A stretch of 64,000 nucleotides of DNA, taken from assembly GCF_900110555.1 (NCBI RefSeq), contig NZ_FOEE01000006.1:124001-188000 (forward strand). The letters run 5' to 3'. The DNA comes from Trujillonella endophytica. GTDB taxonomy: Bacteria > Actinomycetota > Actinomycetes > Mycobacteriales > Geodermatophilaceae. The notes under the pieces are model-generated. The model was not told where the DNA came from. It worked only from the letters and a program-made list of their open reading frames with translations, and did not search any database. The position numbers were made by a program, and so were the translations under genes. Positions 55,192 to 63,801 of this stretch are shown here, one piece after another. Each line of letters begins with the position of its first letter. Position 1 is the first letter of the stretch.

Positions 55192-56226
55192 TCAGAGCTG
55201 CGCGAGCAACCGGTCCGCGGCGGCGAAGGGATCGGTCTCCCCCGCCACGACCCGCGCCGCGAGCGCGTCCAGCGCCGCCGAGCCGCCGACGTCGCCCATT
55301 CGCGCGCGCAGGCCGGCGAGCGCGATGGCCTCGATCTCCCGCGCCGCCCGCTCGGTGCGCCGGCGCCGCCCCTCGCCGGAGGTCTCGAGCCACTCGGCGT
55401 GCCGGTCCAGCTGCGCCAGCACCTCGTCGACGCCGTTGTCGGTGTCGCGGCTGGCGACGGTCCGGCAGATCGGCGGCCGCCACCCCCCGGGCAGGTCGTG
55501 CCGGCCGCCGAGGGACTGCATCGCCCGCAGGTCCCGCGCGGTCTGCCCCGCGCCGTCCCGGTCGGCCTTGTTGACCACGAAGACGTCGGCGATCTCCAGG
55601 ATCCCCGCCTTGGCCGCCTGGATGCCGTCGCCCATCCCCGGCGCGAGGAGAACCAGCGTGGTGTCGGCCAGCGAGGCGATCTCCAGCTCGGACTGCCCCA
55701 CGCCGACGGTCTCGATCAGGACGACGTCGCAGCCGGCGGCGTCGAGCACCCGCAGCGCCTGCGGCGTCGCCCAGGCCAGCCCGCCGAGGTGCCCGCGGGA
55801 GGCCATCGACCGGATGTAGACGCCGCGGTCGCCGGCGTGGTCCTGCATGCGCACGCGGTCTCCGAGCAGCGCGCCGCCGGAGAACGGCGACGAGGGGTCG
55901 ACCGCGAGCACGCCGACGCGCCGGTCGCGCGCGCGGAACGCTCGCACCAGCGCCGTCGTCGTCGTCGACTTGCCCACGCCCGGGGCCCCGGTCAGGCCGA
56001 TCACGCGGGCGTTGCCGGTGTGCGGGGCCAGCGCCGCGGCGACCTCCCGCAGCACCGGGCTCGCGTCCTCGACCAGGGAGATCAGCCGGGCGACCGAGCG
56101 CGGGTCGCCCGACCGCGCGCCCTCGACCAGCGCCGGGACGTCGACGGCGCGCCGGCCCCGCCGCCCCGAGGGGGCGGCGGGGCCGGGCGGCTGGACCGCC
56201 GTCGAGGCGAGATCGGCCTCCGTCAC
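55192..56226 (-). CDS. meaB: Methylmalonyl-CoA mutase-associated GTPase MeaB
   Basis: MeaB is the G3E-type GTPase that loads and protects the B12 cofactor of acyl-CoA mutases (methylmalonyl- or ethylmalonyl-CoA mutase). The 344-residue product has the P-loop [52 protein letters not shown] and NKADRDGA, all typical. The GTG start overlaps the thiolase stop (GTGA), so the two are translationally coupled. No mutase gene is in the window. Confidence 0.95.
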   Translation of the reverse strand: MTEADLASTAVQPPGPAAPSGRRGRRAVDVPALVEGARSGDPRSVARLISLVEDASPVLREVAAALAPHTGNARVIGLTGAPGVGKSTTTTALVRAFRARDRRVGVLAVDPSSPFSGGALLGDRVRMQDHAGDRGVYIRSMASRGHLGGLAWATPQALRVLDAAGCDVVLIETVGVGQSELEIASLADTTLVLLAPGMGDGIQAAKAGILEIADVFVVNKADRDGAGQTARDLRAMQSLGGRHDLPGGWRPPICRTVASRDTDNGVDEVLAQLDRHAEWLETSGEGRRRRTERAAREIEAIALAGLRARMGDVGGSAALDALAARVVAGETDPFAAADRLLAQL

Positions 56227-57428
56227 GCCTTGGCGGGCACGTGCAGGATCAGCGCCTCGCCCTGCCCACCGCCGCCGCACAGCGCCGCGGCACCGACGCC
56301 GCCGCCGCGGCGGCGCAGCTCCAGGACGAGGTCGAGCACGATCCGCGCGCCGCTCATGCCCACCGGGTGGCCGAGCGCGATGGCACCCCCGTTGGGGTTC
56401 ACCTTCTCCGGGTCGATGCCGAGCTCGCGGGTGGACACGATGCCGACGGCGGCGAAGGCCTCGTTGAGCTCGACGAGGTCGAGGTCCTTCGGGTCGATGC
56501 CCTCCTTGGCGCAGGCCTGCTGGATGGCCCGCGACGGCTGGCTCTGCAGGGTCGTGTCGGGGCCGGCGACGACGCCGTTCGCGCCGATCTCGGCGAGGAC
56601 GGTCAGCCCCAGCTCCGCGGCCTTCGCCGCGCTCATGACAACGACCGCGCAGGCGCCGTCGGAGATCTGCGAGGCCGACCCCGCGGTGATCGTGCCGTCC
56701 TTGGCGAAGGCGGGCTTGAGCCTGGCCAGACTCTCCACCGTCGTGTCGGCCCGGATGCCCTCGTCCTCGCGGAACTCGATGGGGTCACCCTTGCGCTGCG
56801 GGATGAGGACCGGGGTGATCTCCTCGTCGAAGACACCGTTCTTGGCCGCGCGGGCGGCCTTCTGGTGGCTGGCGGCGGCGAACTCGTCCTGCTCCTCGCG
56901 GGTCAGCCCGTACCGGGCGTTCGCCTGCTCGGTGAGGGCCCCCATCGCGACCTGGTCGAAGCTGTCGGACAGGCCGTCGTAGGTCATGGAGTCGACGAGC
57001 GTGGTGTCGCCGAACTTGGTCCCGGTCCGGCCGTCGAGCAGCAGGTGCGGCGCCTGCGTCATCGACTCCATGCCGCCGGCGACGACGATCTCGTGCTCGC
57101 CCGCGCGGATCAGCTGGTCGGCCAGGGCGATCGCGTCGACGCCCGACAGGCACACCTTGTTCAGCGTGAACGACGGCACGGTCAGCGGGATCCCGCCGGC
57201 GACGGCTGCCCGGCGCGCCGGGTTCTGGCCGGTGCCCGCCAGGATGACCTGGCCCATGATCACGTAGTCGACCTGGTCGCCGCTGATGCCGCCCCGCTCC
57301 AGCGCCGCCTTGATGGCCACGCCCCCGAGGTCGGCGGCGGAGAAGTCCTTGAGCGAGCCGAGCAGCCGGCCCATGGGGGTGCGCGCGCCGCTGACGATGA
57401 CCGAGCGGGGCTGGGTGGACTGGCTCAT
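56223..57428 (-). CDS. Acetyl-CoA C-acetyltransferase (thiolase)
   Basis: This 401-residue biosynthetic/degradative thiolase condenses two acetyl-CoA to acetoacetyl-CoA or runs in reverse. The acyl-enzyme cysteine is Cys93 ([11 protein letters not shown]), and the catalytic His and second Cys are in [20 protein letters not shown] and [12 protein letters not shown]. The ATG is preceded by CTGGAGGCC. Its coupling to meaB and nearness to ccr point to the acetoacetyl-CoA entry of the ethylmalonyl-CoA route. It may equally serve polyhydroxybutyrate or beta-oxidation. Confidence 0.95.
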   Translation of the reverse strand: MSQSTQPRSVIVSGARTPMGRLLGSLKDFSAADLGGVAIKAALERGGISGDQVDYVIMGQVILAGTGQNPARRAAVAGGIPLTVPSFTLNKVCLSGVDAIALADQLIRAGEHEIVVAGGMESMTQAPHLLLDGRTGTKFGDTTLVDSMTYDGLSDSFDQVAMGALTEQANARYGLTREEQDEFAAASHQKAARAAKNGVFDEEITPVLIPQRKGDPIEFREDEGIRADTTVESLARLKPAFAKDGTITAGSASQISDGACAVVVMSAAKAAELGLTVLAEIGANGVVAGPDTTLQSQPSRAIQQACAKEGIDPKDLDLVELNEAFAAVGIVSTRELGIDPEKVNPNGGAIALGHPVGMSGARIVLDLVLELRRRGGGVGAAALCGGGGQGEALILHVPAKA

Positions 57429-57642
57429 GCGGGCCTCCAGGTAACGCCGGACGCCGACGTTGGCGACCGGGCCGGTGCGGGCCGGCCGGGGGCGACGTGC
57501 GGCCCGCGGCCGGGTGGGCTGCCGGAAAGGATAGGACGCCCCGCGCGGGTACCGGACCGGATGAGCGGCCACTGTCGCGTGCACCACACCCGACCGGGGG
57601 GCGGCGCCGCCGTCCGGACCTGACGTCCCGCGCGCGCTGCGG

Positions 57643-57648
57643 CAGGAT
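57643..57648 (+). promoter_or_regulatory. -10-like hexamer of the epimerase gene
   Basis: CAGGAT lies 6 nt before the GTG start, matching the glgX arrangement. The rest of the 57429-57654 divergent gap shows no gene. Confidence 0.45.
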
Positions 57649-57654
57649 GCGGCC

Positions 57655-58113
57655 GTGACCGATACGCAGACCGGCCTGCCCGCGGGCTTGTTCACCACCA
57701 TCGACCACGTGGGCATCGCCGTCCCCGACCTGGACGAGGCCATCGCCTTCTACGAGAGGACGTACGGCATCACCTCGGTGCACGAGGAGACGAACGAGGA
57801 GCAGGGCGTCCGCGAGGCGATGCTCGCCGTCGGCGACGGCGACACCCGAATCCAGCTGCTCGCGCCGCTGACCCCCGAGTCGACCATCGCCAAGTTCATC
57901 GGCCGGTCGGGTCCGGGGCTGCAGCAGCTGGCCTTCCGCGTGGAGGACGTCGACGCGACCTGCGCGATCCTGCGCGAGCGCGGGCTGCGCCTGCTCTACG
58001 ACCAGCCGCGCCGTGGCACCGCCGACAGCCGGATCAACTTCGTGCACCCCAAGGACGCCGGCGGCGTGCTCGTCGAGCTCGTCGAGCCGGCGAAGGTGCC
58101 CGCCGCGCACTGA
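57655..58113 (+). CDS. Methylmalonyl-CoA epimerase
   Basis: This 152-residue VOC-superfamily metalloenzyme interconverts (2R)- and (2S)-methylmalonyl-CoA; some homologues also accept ethylmalonyl-CoA. Diagnostic segments are [21 protein letters not shown] with the metal-binding His, [30 protein letters not shown] and [18 protein letters not shown] with the final Glu. It is divergent from thiolase-meaB and probably leaderless. With MeaB it links this locus to propionyl-/methylmalonyl-CoA metabolism. Confidence 0.95.
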   Translation: MTDTQTGLPAGLFTTIDHVGIAVPDLDEAIAFYERTYGITSVHEETNEEQGVREAMLAVGDGDTRIQLLAPLTPESTIAKFIGRSGPGLQQLAFRVEDVDATCAILRERGLRLLYDQPRRGTADSRINFVHPKDAGGVLVELVEPAKVPAAH

Positions 58114-58132
58114 GCGCCCGACGCCCGCCGGA

Positions 58133-58945
58133 TCAGCGGGGCCAGGCCACCGGGAACAGCGGGTGGTCCAGCTCCGCGCCGGCGGGCAGCTCGTCGGCCA
58201 GCCCCTCGAACGGCGGCGAGGTGCGCCACGGCCGCGGCGCGTGCCGCGCCTCCTCCGACAGGTAGCGCAGCGACAGCACCCGCCGCCGCCCCGGGAACGG
58301 GAAGCCCGGCGCGCCGTGCACGGTGAGGAAGTCGAAGAACACCGCGTCGCCGGGCTGCAGCTCCCACGCGCGGATGTCGTACGCCGACCGGTCGGCCTCG
58401 ACGTCGGGCAGCTCGGCCAGCGAGCCCTCGGGGAACCACCGGGCCTCCCCGGTCAGGAACGTCCGCGGCATGAGCCAGGGCCCGGCGTGGCTGCCGGCCA
58501 GCAGCTCCAGGCTGCCCGCCTCCGGCACCGGGTCGACGGGGATCCACGCGCTGACGCCGCGACCGTCGACGTCGTAGTAGGGCTGGTCCTGGTGCCACGG
58601 CGTCCGCTGCGCCGTTCCGCCCTCCTTGACCAGCACGTGGTCGTGGTAGAGCCGCACGCTCCGGCTGCGCAGCAGCGCGGCGGCGATCTCCGGCACCCGC
58701 GAGCGCAGCGCCAGCTCGGCGAGGTCGGGGACGTCGGTCCAGCGGCGGAAGTCCTCGACGAACCGGCCCGGGTCCTCCGGCCCGCTGGCCGTGATCGCCA
58801 GGACACCGGGACGGCGGAGCACCTCGTCGATCGCCCGCTCGGCTCGCGCGACCTCCACCGGGTCGAACACCCCGCGGACGCAGACGACGCCGTCGCGCGC
58901 GAACTCCTCGACCTGCTGCCGGCCCACCGGCTCCGCGTCGCCCAC
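58133..58945 (-). CDS. Phytanoyl-CoA dioxygenase (PhyH) family protein
   Basis: The 270-residue Fe(II)/2-oxoglutarate-dependent dioxygenase has a cupin core with the HxD iron motif (TPWHQDQPYYDVDG), the distal His in FLTVHGAPGFPFPGRRR and a likely 2-oxoglutarate-binding Arg in the same loop. PhyH proteins hydroxylate varied small molecules; the substrate is not predictable. The GTG start lies 6 nt after TAGGCT. It is convergent with the epimerase (gap 19 nt) and divergent from ccr, so it interrupts the acyl-CoA locus without a clear role. Confidence 0.88.
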   Translation of the reverse strand: MGDAEPVGRQQVEEFARDGVVCVRGVFDPVEVARAERAIDEVLRRPGVLAITASGPEDPGRFVEDFRRWTDVPDLAELALRSRVPEIAAALLRSRSVRLYHDHVLVKEGGTAQRTPWHQDQPYYDVDGRGVSAWIPVDPVPEAGSLELLAGSHAGPWLMPRTFLTGEARWFPEGSLAELPDVEADRSAYDIRAWELQPGDAVFFDFLTVHGAPGFPFPGRRRVLSLRYLSEEARHAPRPWRTSPPFEGLADELPAGAELDHPLFPVAWPR

Positions 58946-58951
58946 GGCGGC

Positions 58952-58957
58952 AGCCTA
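58952..58957 (-). promoter_or_regulatory. -10 element of the PhyH gene
   Basis: TAGGCT on the minus strand with 6 nt to the GTG. The same hexamer precedes the FHA gene. Confidence 0.55.
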
Positions 58958-59018
58958 GGCAGCCCCGCCTCGGGCCGGCGTCGTGGCGCAGGTCGCACGC
59001 CCCGCCTCGCCTCCTTGC

Positions 59019-59035
59019 CTACTCGTCAGTAACAT
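59019..59035 (+). promoter_or_regulatory. ccr promoter -10 overlapped by palindromic operator CTAC-N6-GTAA
   Basis: CTACTCGTCAGTAA (59019-59032) is an inverted repeat whose right arm runs into TAACAT (59030-59035), a TANNNT -10 about 50 nt before the ccr GTG. Register and sequence match the etfB site. Confidence 0.6.
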
Positions 59036-59084
59036 CTGGCCCCACGCACCGCTCCTCCGAGCCGACGAAGACCCGGGAGACACC

Positions 59085-60416
59085 GTGGACGAGATCAGGG
59101 ACGCCATCCTCGCCGACAGGCTCAGCGACATCGGGGGGCTTCCGGTACCGGAGTCCTACCGCGCCGTCGTCGTCCGCAAGGACGAGCAGGACATGTTCGA
59201 GGGCGTGGCCACCCGCGACAAGGACCCGCGCAAGTCCCTGCACGTGCAGGAGGTGGCGACCCCGGAGCTCGGCCCGGGCGAGGCGATCGTCGCGGTGATG
59301 GCGTCGTCGGTGAACTACAACACCGTGTGGACGTCGATCTTCGAGCCGGTCTCGACCTTCGGGTTCCTCGAGCGCTACGGCCGCGTCTCCGAGCTCACGA
59401 AGAAGCACGACCTGCCCTACCACGTGGTCGGCTCCGACCTGGCCGGCGTCGTGCTCGAGGTCGGCCCCGGCGTGAACAGGTGGAAGGCCGGCGACGAGGT
59501 CGTCGCGCACTGCCTGTCGGTCGAGCTCGAGGACCCGGCCGGGCACGACGACACGATGATGGACCCGCAGCAGCGGATCTGGGGCTTCGAGACCAACTTC
59601 GGCGGCCTGGCCGAGCTGGCCCTGGTCAAGAGCAACCAGCTCATGCCCAAGCCCGGCCACCTCACCTGGGAGGAGGCCGCCGCCCCGGGCCTGGTGAACT
59701 CCACCGCCTACCGGCAGCTGGTCAGCCACAACGGCGCGAACATGAAGCAGGGCGACACCGTGCTGATCTGGGGCGCCTCGGGCGGCCTCGGGTCCTACGC
59801 CACCCAGATGGCCCTCAACGGCGGCGCGATCCCGGTCTGCGTCGTCTCCAGCCCCGAGAAGGCCGACATCGTCCGGAGGATGGGCGCCGAGCTGGTCATC
59901 GACCGCTCCGCCGAGGGGTACGCGTTCTGGAAGGACGAGAACACCCAGGACCCCAAGGAGTGGCAGCGCCTGGGGAAGAAGATCCGCGAGCTCACCGGCG
60001 GCGAGGACGTCGACATCGTCTTCGAGCACCCCGGCCGCGAGACCTTCGGCGCCAGCGTCTACGTCGCCAAGAAGGGGGGCACGATCGTCACCTGTGCCTC
60101 CACCAGCGGGTACATGCACTCCTACGACAACCGCTACCTCTGGATGAACCTCAAGCGGATCGTCGGCAGCCACTTCGCCAACTACAAGGAGGCGTGGGAG
60201 GCCAACCGGCTCATCGACAAGGGGCTGATCCACCCGACGCTGTCGAAGGTCTACCCGATGGCCGAGGTCGGCCAGGCCGCCCTCGACGTCCACCGCAACG
60301 CCCACCAGGGCAAGGTCGGCGTGCTGACACTGGCGCCCGAGGAGGGCCTCGGCGTCCGTGACGTCGCGAAGCGCGAGCAGCACCTCTCCGCCATCAACCG
60401 CTTCCGCGGCATCTGA
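59085..60416 (+). CDS. ccr: Crotonyl-CoA carboxylase/reductase
   Basis: Ccr reductively carboxylates crotonyl-CoA with CO2 and NADPH to (2S)-ethylmalonyl-CoA. The 443-residue MDR-family product keeps all four CO2-pocket residues described for the Kitasatospora enzyme (N81, F170, E171, H365), here Asn79 (SSVNYNTVW), Phe168-Glu169 (WGFETNFGG) and His363 (VGSHFANYKEAW). It should therefore be a true carboxylase rather than a plain reductase. GTG at 59085 gives the family N-terminus (VDEIRDAILA); the frame continues upstream without support. It is a key enzyme of the ethylmalonyl-CoA pathway or of polyketide extender supply. Confidence 0.96.
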   Translation: MDEIRDAILADRLSDIGGLPVPESYRAVVVRKDEQDMFEGVATRDKDPRKSLHVQEVATPELGPGEAIVAVMASSVNYNTVWTSIFEPVSTFGFLERYGRVSELTKKHDLPYHVVGSDLAGVVLEVGPGVNRWKAGDEVVAHCLSVELEDPAGHDDTMMDPQQRIWGFETNFGGLAELALVKSNQLMPKPGHLTWEEAAAPGLVNSTAYRQLVSHNGANMKQGDTVLIWGASGGLGSYATQMALNGGAIPVCVVSSPEKADIVRRMGAELVIDRSAEGYAFWKDENTQDPKEWQRLGKKIRELTGGEDVDIVFEHPGRETFGASVYVAKKGGTIVTCASTSGYMHSYDNRYLWMNLKRIVGSHFANYKEAWEANRLIDKGLIHPTLSKVYPMAEVGQAALDVHRNAHQGKVGVLTLAPEEGLGVRDVAKREQHLSAINRFRGI

Positions 60417-60468
60417 GGCGGCCCCGCCGCCCCCGGCCTCGCGGCGGGCCGGCGCAGCGCGGCCGTCC

Positions 60469-60496
60469 GGGGAGGTGTCTCTCGGGGCACCTCCCC
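60469..60496. terminator. Terminator hairpin after ccr
   Basis: A 9-bp stem (GGGGAGGTG/CACCTCCCC) with a 10-nt loop lies about 55 nt past the ccr stop. Confidence 0.6.
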
Positions 60497-60576
60497 ACCC
60501 CGTCCGCGTTCTATCGTCGTGGGCACCGGCCGGGCCGGGGCCCGGACCGACACGCCGATGACGCCCCCGACTCTGC

Positions 60577-60582
60577 GAGGAT
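60577..60582 (+). promoter_or_regulatory. -10-like hexamer of the DivIVA-like gene
   Basis: GAGGAT lies 6 nt before the ATG. The GAGG could instead serve as a Shine-Dalgarno, so this is the weakest of the leaderless candidates. Confidence 0.35.
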
Positions 60583-60588
60583 GAGCGA

Positions 60589-61941
60589 ATGACCGATCCC
60601 CGCCGCGACCTGGTGCCGATGCGCGAGGCCCAGCACTCGTTCGACGTGGTCCTGCGGGGCTTCGACCGTCACCAGGTGGCGGAGACGATCGAGCGGCTGG
60701 AGGCCGACATCCGCGTGGCGCTGGCCGACCGCGACGCCGCGATGTCCCGGTCGTCCGAGCTGGGCGGCCAGCTGTCGGCCATGCACGCGGAGGTCGACCA
60801 GCTGCGCCGCAAGGCCGCCGCCGCCGGGCCGACGACGTTCGAGAACATGAGCGAGCGCATCTCCCACATGCTGCGGCTCGCCGAGGAGGAGGCCGCCGAC
60901 ATCCGGCGGGCCGCCGAGGAGGAGGCGCAGGCGCTGCGCGAGCAGACCGCCGCCGAGGAGCGCGCCATGGCCGAGCGGCACGCCGCCGGCCAGTCCGAGG
61001 TGGAGCGGATGCTCGGCGAGGCGCGGCACCACGCCGAGCAGATCGCCACGAAGGCCCAGATCCGCGCCGACGAGCTGGTCACCAAGGCGCAGGAGAAGGT
61101 GGCCCGGCTCGACGCCGAGTCCCAGGCCCGCCGCGCCAAGGTCGAGGAGGACTTCGAGCTCGCCCAGCGCTCGCGGCGCGTGGAGGCGGCCCGGCTCGAG
61201 GAGGAGCGCGACCGCGCGTCCACGGAGGCGGCCCGGCAGCGGGTCGCCGCCGCGGAGCAGCACGCCGCCCGGCTGGTCGGCGAGGCCGAGGCCGCGGCCG
61301 CGGCGATCCGCTCCGTGCGCGACGAGCTCACCGGCCGGCTGCTCGAGGCCCGCCGGGTCCTGAGCGCGCTGCCCGACCTGGGCGACCGCCCGCCGGCCCC
61401 GCCCGTGCCCCAGGGGCAGCAGCAGGTGCGCCCGCAGGAGGGTGACGAGGCCGCACGGCAGCCGGCGCCGCCCATCTCCGGGCCGTCCCCGTCCGGGCCG
61501 TCCCGCGAGCCGGCTCCCGGCGCCGGGGAGTCGGCCGCCGCGCGCCAGCCCGTGCGCCCACCGGCGCCCCCGACCCAGCCCGGAGCGCCGCGCGGCGCGC
61601 ACCGCACGCCGACCGGGTCCCAGCCGGCGGTGCGCGCGCAGGGGCCCGACACGCAGGTCGCCATGCAGACGGTCTCCGGCGGCCAGGTGTCCACCCCGCC
61701 GGCGTCCCAGACGCAGGTCATCCGCCCGGTCACCGCGCCGCAGCCGGCGGCGCGCGCGGGGAGCACCGCGTCCCGGCCGGCCGACCCGCAGACGCTCGTC
61801 CAGCCCGCCGTCTCCGCCGACTCCGGAGCCGACGCCCCGGCGCCGTCCGGAGAGGGCACGGCGGAGAACCGGGCGGAGTCCCCCGCCGACGGCCCCTCCG
61901 CCGCGACCGGCAGCGAGACCGCCCCCGCCTCGCACCGCTGA
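60589..61941 (+). CDS. DivIVA-like coiled-coil protein with disordered Pro/Gln tail
   Basis: The 450-residue protein has a DivIVA-like N-terminal domain (residues about 10-50, AQHSFDVVLRGFDRHQVAETIERLE). A long coiled coil runs from about 50 to 255 and is rich in Glu/Ala/Arg (LAEEEAADIRRAAEEEAQAL). A disordered tail of about 190 residues rich in Pro, Gln, Ala and Thr completes it. Proteins of this type sit at poles or septa, or act as scaffolds in actinobacterial growth. The partner and place in the cell are unknown here. It lies between ccr and the sortase gene on the same strand. Confidence 0.85.
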   Translation: MTDPRRDLVPMREAQHSFDVVLRGFDRHQVAETIERLEADIRVALADRDAAMSRSSELGGQLSAMHAEVDQLRRKAAAAGPTTFENMSERISHMLRLAEEEAADIRRAAEEEAQALREQTAAEERAMAERHAAGQSEVERMLGEARHHAEQIATKAQIRADELVTKAQEKVARLDAESQARRAKVEEDFELAQRSRRVEAARLEEERDRASTEAARQRVAAAEQHAARLVGEAEAAAAAIRSVRDELTGRLLEARRVLSALPDLGDRPPAPPVPQGQQQVRPQEGDEAARQPAPPISGPSPSGPSREPAPGAGESAAARQPVRPPAPPTQPGAPRGAHRTPTGSQPAVRAQGPDTQVAMQTVSGGQVSTPPASQTQVIRPVTAPQPAARAGSTASRPADPQTLVQPAVSADSGADAPAPSGEGTAENRAESPADGPSAATGSETAPASHR

Positions 61942-61991
61942 CCCCTCCACCCCCGGTCGCGGGGCCGGCACCGAGTCCGGGGAGGACCGTC

Positions 61992-63419
61992 CTGCGCACC
62001 ACCCGGGCCGTCCTCGTCGCGCTGCTCACCGCCCTCGGCGCCTTCCTGCCGCTGGGCGGGGCGCAGGCTGCCGACACCGCGTTGCTCCGCCTGGCGCACC
62101 TGTCCCCCGACACCCCGCCCGTCGACGTCTACGTCGACCCGGTGTCCCCGCCGGGCGCCGGCCGGGCGTTCCCCGGGGTCGGTTACGGCACCGTGTCGGA
62201 CTACCAGCAGGTGCCGCCCGGCACGTATGCGATCAGCCTGCGCCGGGCCGGGGCCGACGCGGTCGACCCGCCGGTGCTGTCCACGACCGTCGAGATCGCG
62301 GCCGGGCAGGCCCGCACGGTGGCCGGGGTCGGGCCCTTCGCCGACCTGGGCCTGGCGGTGCTCGAGGACGACCTGACCCCGCCGACCTCCGGCACCGCGC
62401 GCGTTCGCGTGGTGGCGGCTGCCGCCTCCGCCCCGCGGGTGGACGTGGCCCTGGCCGGCGGCCGGGCGCTCGCCGGCGGGCTCGCGTTCGCCGACGTCGG
62501 CGCCTACGTCGAGGTGCCCGGTGGCGTGACCGCGCTCGTGGTGACCCCGGCCGGCGGCCCCCCGGTGTCCCTGCCGGTCGGGATCGCCGCGGGCGCCGTC
62601 TCCAGCGTCCTGGTGCTCGATGCCCCCGGTGGCGGGCTGATGGTGCGGCCCACGCCGGACGCCGCGGGCGCGGGCGCCGTTCCGGTCGGCGGCGTGGAGG
62701 CCGGCGGCGGGGGCGCGACCGGGGTCTCGTCCCCGGTCCGGCCGATCGCTGCGGCCGTCGTCCTCGTGTCCGTCGCCGCGCTCGCCCTCACCGTCGCCGC
62801 CCGGACCGGGCGCCGGGGCCCGGCCGTCCGGGCCCTGGGAGCCGTCCTCGCCGTGCTCGCCGGGAGCATCCCGCTGCTGGCGCCGGACCCCACCCCCGCG
62901 CGGTTGCCCGGGGAGCCGGTCGCCGCCGCGGCGACGGGGTCCCCGATCGCCCTCCAGGCGTGGACGTCCCGGGCGGCGGCCGAGCCGCTCCGGGTGCGCG
63001 TGCCGGGCATCGGCGTCGACACGCCGCTGGCGCCGGTCGGCGTGGACGCCGCCGGGGCGCTGGCCCCCCCGGTCGATCCCACGCGCGCCGGCTGGTTCAC
63101 CGGCGGTCCGGCGCCGGGGGACGTCGGCCCGGCGGTGCTGGCCGGGCACGTGGACTCCACCGCCGGCCCGGCGGTCTTCTGGCGGCTGGGCGAGCTGTCC
63201 CCCGGGGACGAGGTGCTCGTCGACCTCGCGGACGGGACGACGGCGCGGTTCACCGTCACCCGCGTCGAGCGCCACGCCAAGGACGCCTTCCCCACCGCCG
63301 ACGTCTACGGCCCGACGCCGGACGCCGAGCTGCGACTGGTCACCTGCGGCGGCGAGTTCGACCGCTCCGCGCGCAGCTACCGCGACAACGTCGTGGTGTT
63401 CGCCCGCCTCGCGAGCTGA
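61992..63419 (+). CDS. DUF4397 domain fused to a class E/F-like sortase, apparent CTG start
   Basis: The product of about 475 residues has a signal peptide (LRTTRAVLVALLTALGAFLPLGGAQA), a DUF4397 domain (about 30-200, LRLAHLSPDTPPVDVYVD), two hydrophobic helices (about 255-275 and 280-300) and a C-terminal sortase. The catalytic His386 (LAGHVDS), Cys452 (LVTCGG) and Arg464 (SYRDNVVVFAR) are present. The only start that yields the signal peptide is CTG at 61992, with GGGGAGGA at ideal spacing; no ATG or GTG is available and the TTG at 62082 would delete the signal peptide. The sortase should anchor a surface protein, but no LPxTG-type substrate is evident in this window. Confidence 0.87.
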   Translation: MRTTRAVLVALLTALGAFLPLGGAQAADTALLRLAHLSPDTPPVDVYVDPVSPPGAGRAFPGVGYGTVSDYQQVPPGTYAISLRRAGADAVDPPVLSTTVEIAAGQARTVAGVGPFADLGLAVLEDDLTPPTSGTARVRVVAAAASAPRVDVALAGGRALAGGLAFADVGAYVEVPGGVTALVVTPAGGPPVSLPVGIAAGAVSSVLVLDAPGGGLMVRPTPDAAGAGAVPVGGVEAGGGGATGVSSPVRPIAAAVVLVSVAALALTVAARTGRRGPAVRALGAVLAVLAGSIPLLAPDPTPARLPGEPVAAAATGSPIALQAWTSRAAAEPLRVRVPGIGVDTPLAPVGVDAAGALAPPVDPTRAGWFTGGPAPGDVGPAVLAGHVDSTAGPAVFWRLGELSPGDEVLVDLADGTTARFTVTRVERHAKDAFPTADVYGPTPDAELRLVTCGGEFDRSARSYRDNVVVFARLAS

Positions 63420-63491
63420 GCCGGCCGCCCGGGTGACCGCGCCGGCCGCCTTGAACGGGCCGGCCGCGAACCGTGCGGGCGGCGGGGTCCG

Positions 63492-63797
63492 TCATCTGCG
63501 GCGGTCGCGGGCGCGCCAGCACGCGCCGTGCCAGTGCCGGCGGGTGTCCGCGGCCGAGTCGGTGTCCCACGGCTCGAGGTCGGAGTTCCGCGCGTAGGCG
63601 GGCCACGTGACCAGGTGCGGCGTCCCGGGGCGGATCTCCTGGTCGCAGCCCGGGCAGCGGTAGCTCTTGGTGCTGGCGGAGCCGGTCAGGGAGCGGACGA
63701 CCCAGTCGCCGTCCCCCGCCTCCTCCACCCGCTCGGCACGCCGGGCCGGGTCGGTCCGGGCAGGGCGCGACCCGGCCCGTGCGCGCCGTCGGGGCAC
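63492..63797 (-). CDS. Small Cys/His-rich protein
   Basis: The roughly 101-residue protein has a basic N-terminus (PRRRARAGSRPART) and a possible zinc-binding module: Cys-x2-Cys in YRCPGCDQEIRPG, then His in PHLVTW, then HWHGACW. This resembles a degenerate zinc ribbon or HNH-like fold. It begins 4 nt after the stop of the dehydrogenase gene upstream, so the two are probably co-transcribed. Close homologues appear widespread in actinobacteria without known function. The GTG start is tentative. Confidence 0.75.
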   Translation of the reverse strand: MPRRRARAGSRPARTDPARRAERVEEAGDGDWVVRSLTGSASTKSYRCPGCDQEIRPGTPHLVTWPAYARNSDLEPWDTDSAADTRRHWHGACWRARDRRR

Positions 63798-63801
63798 CGG
63801 A

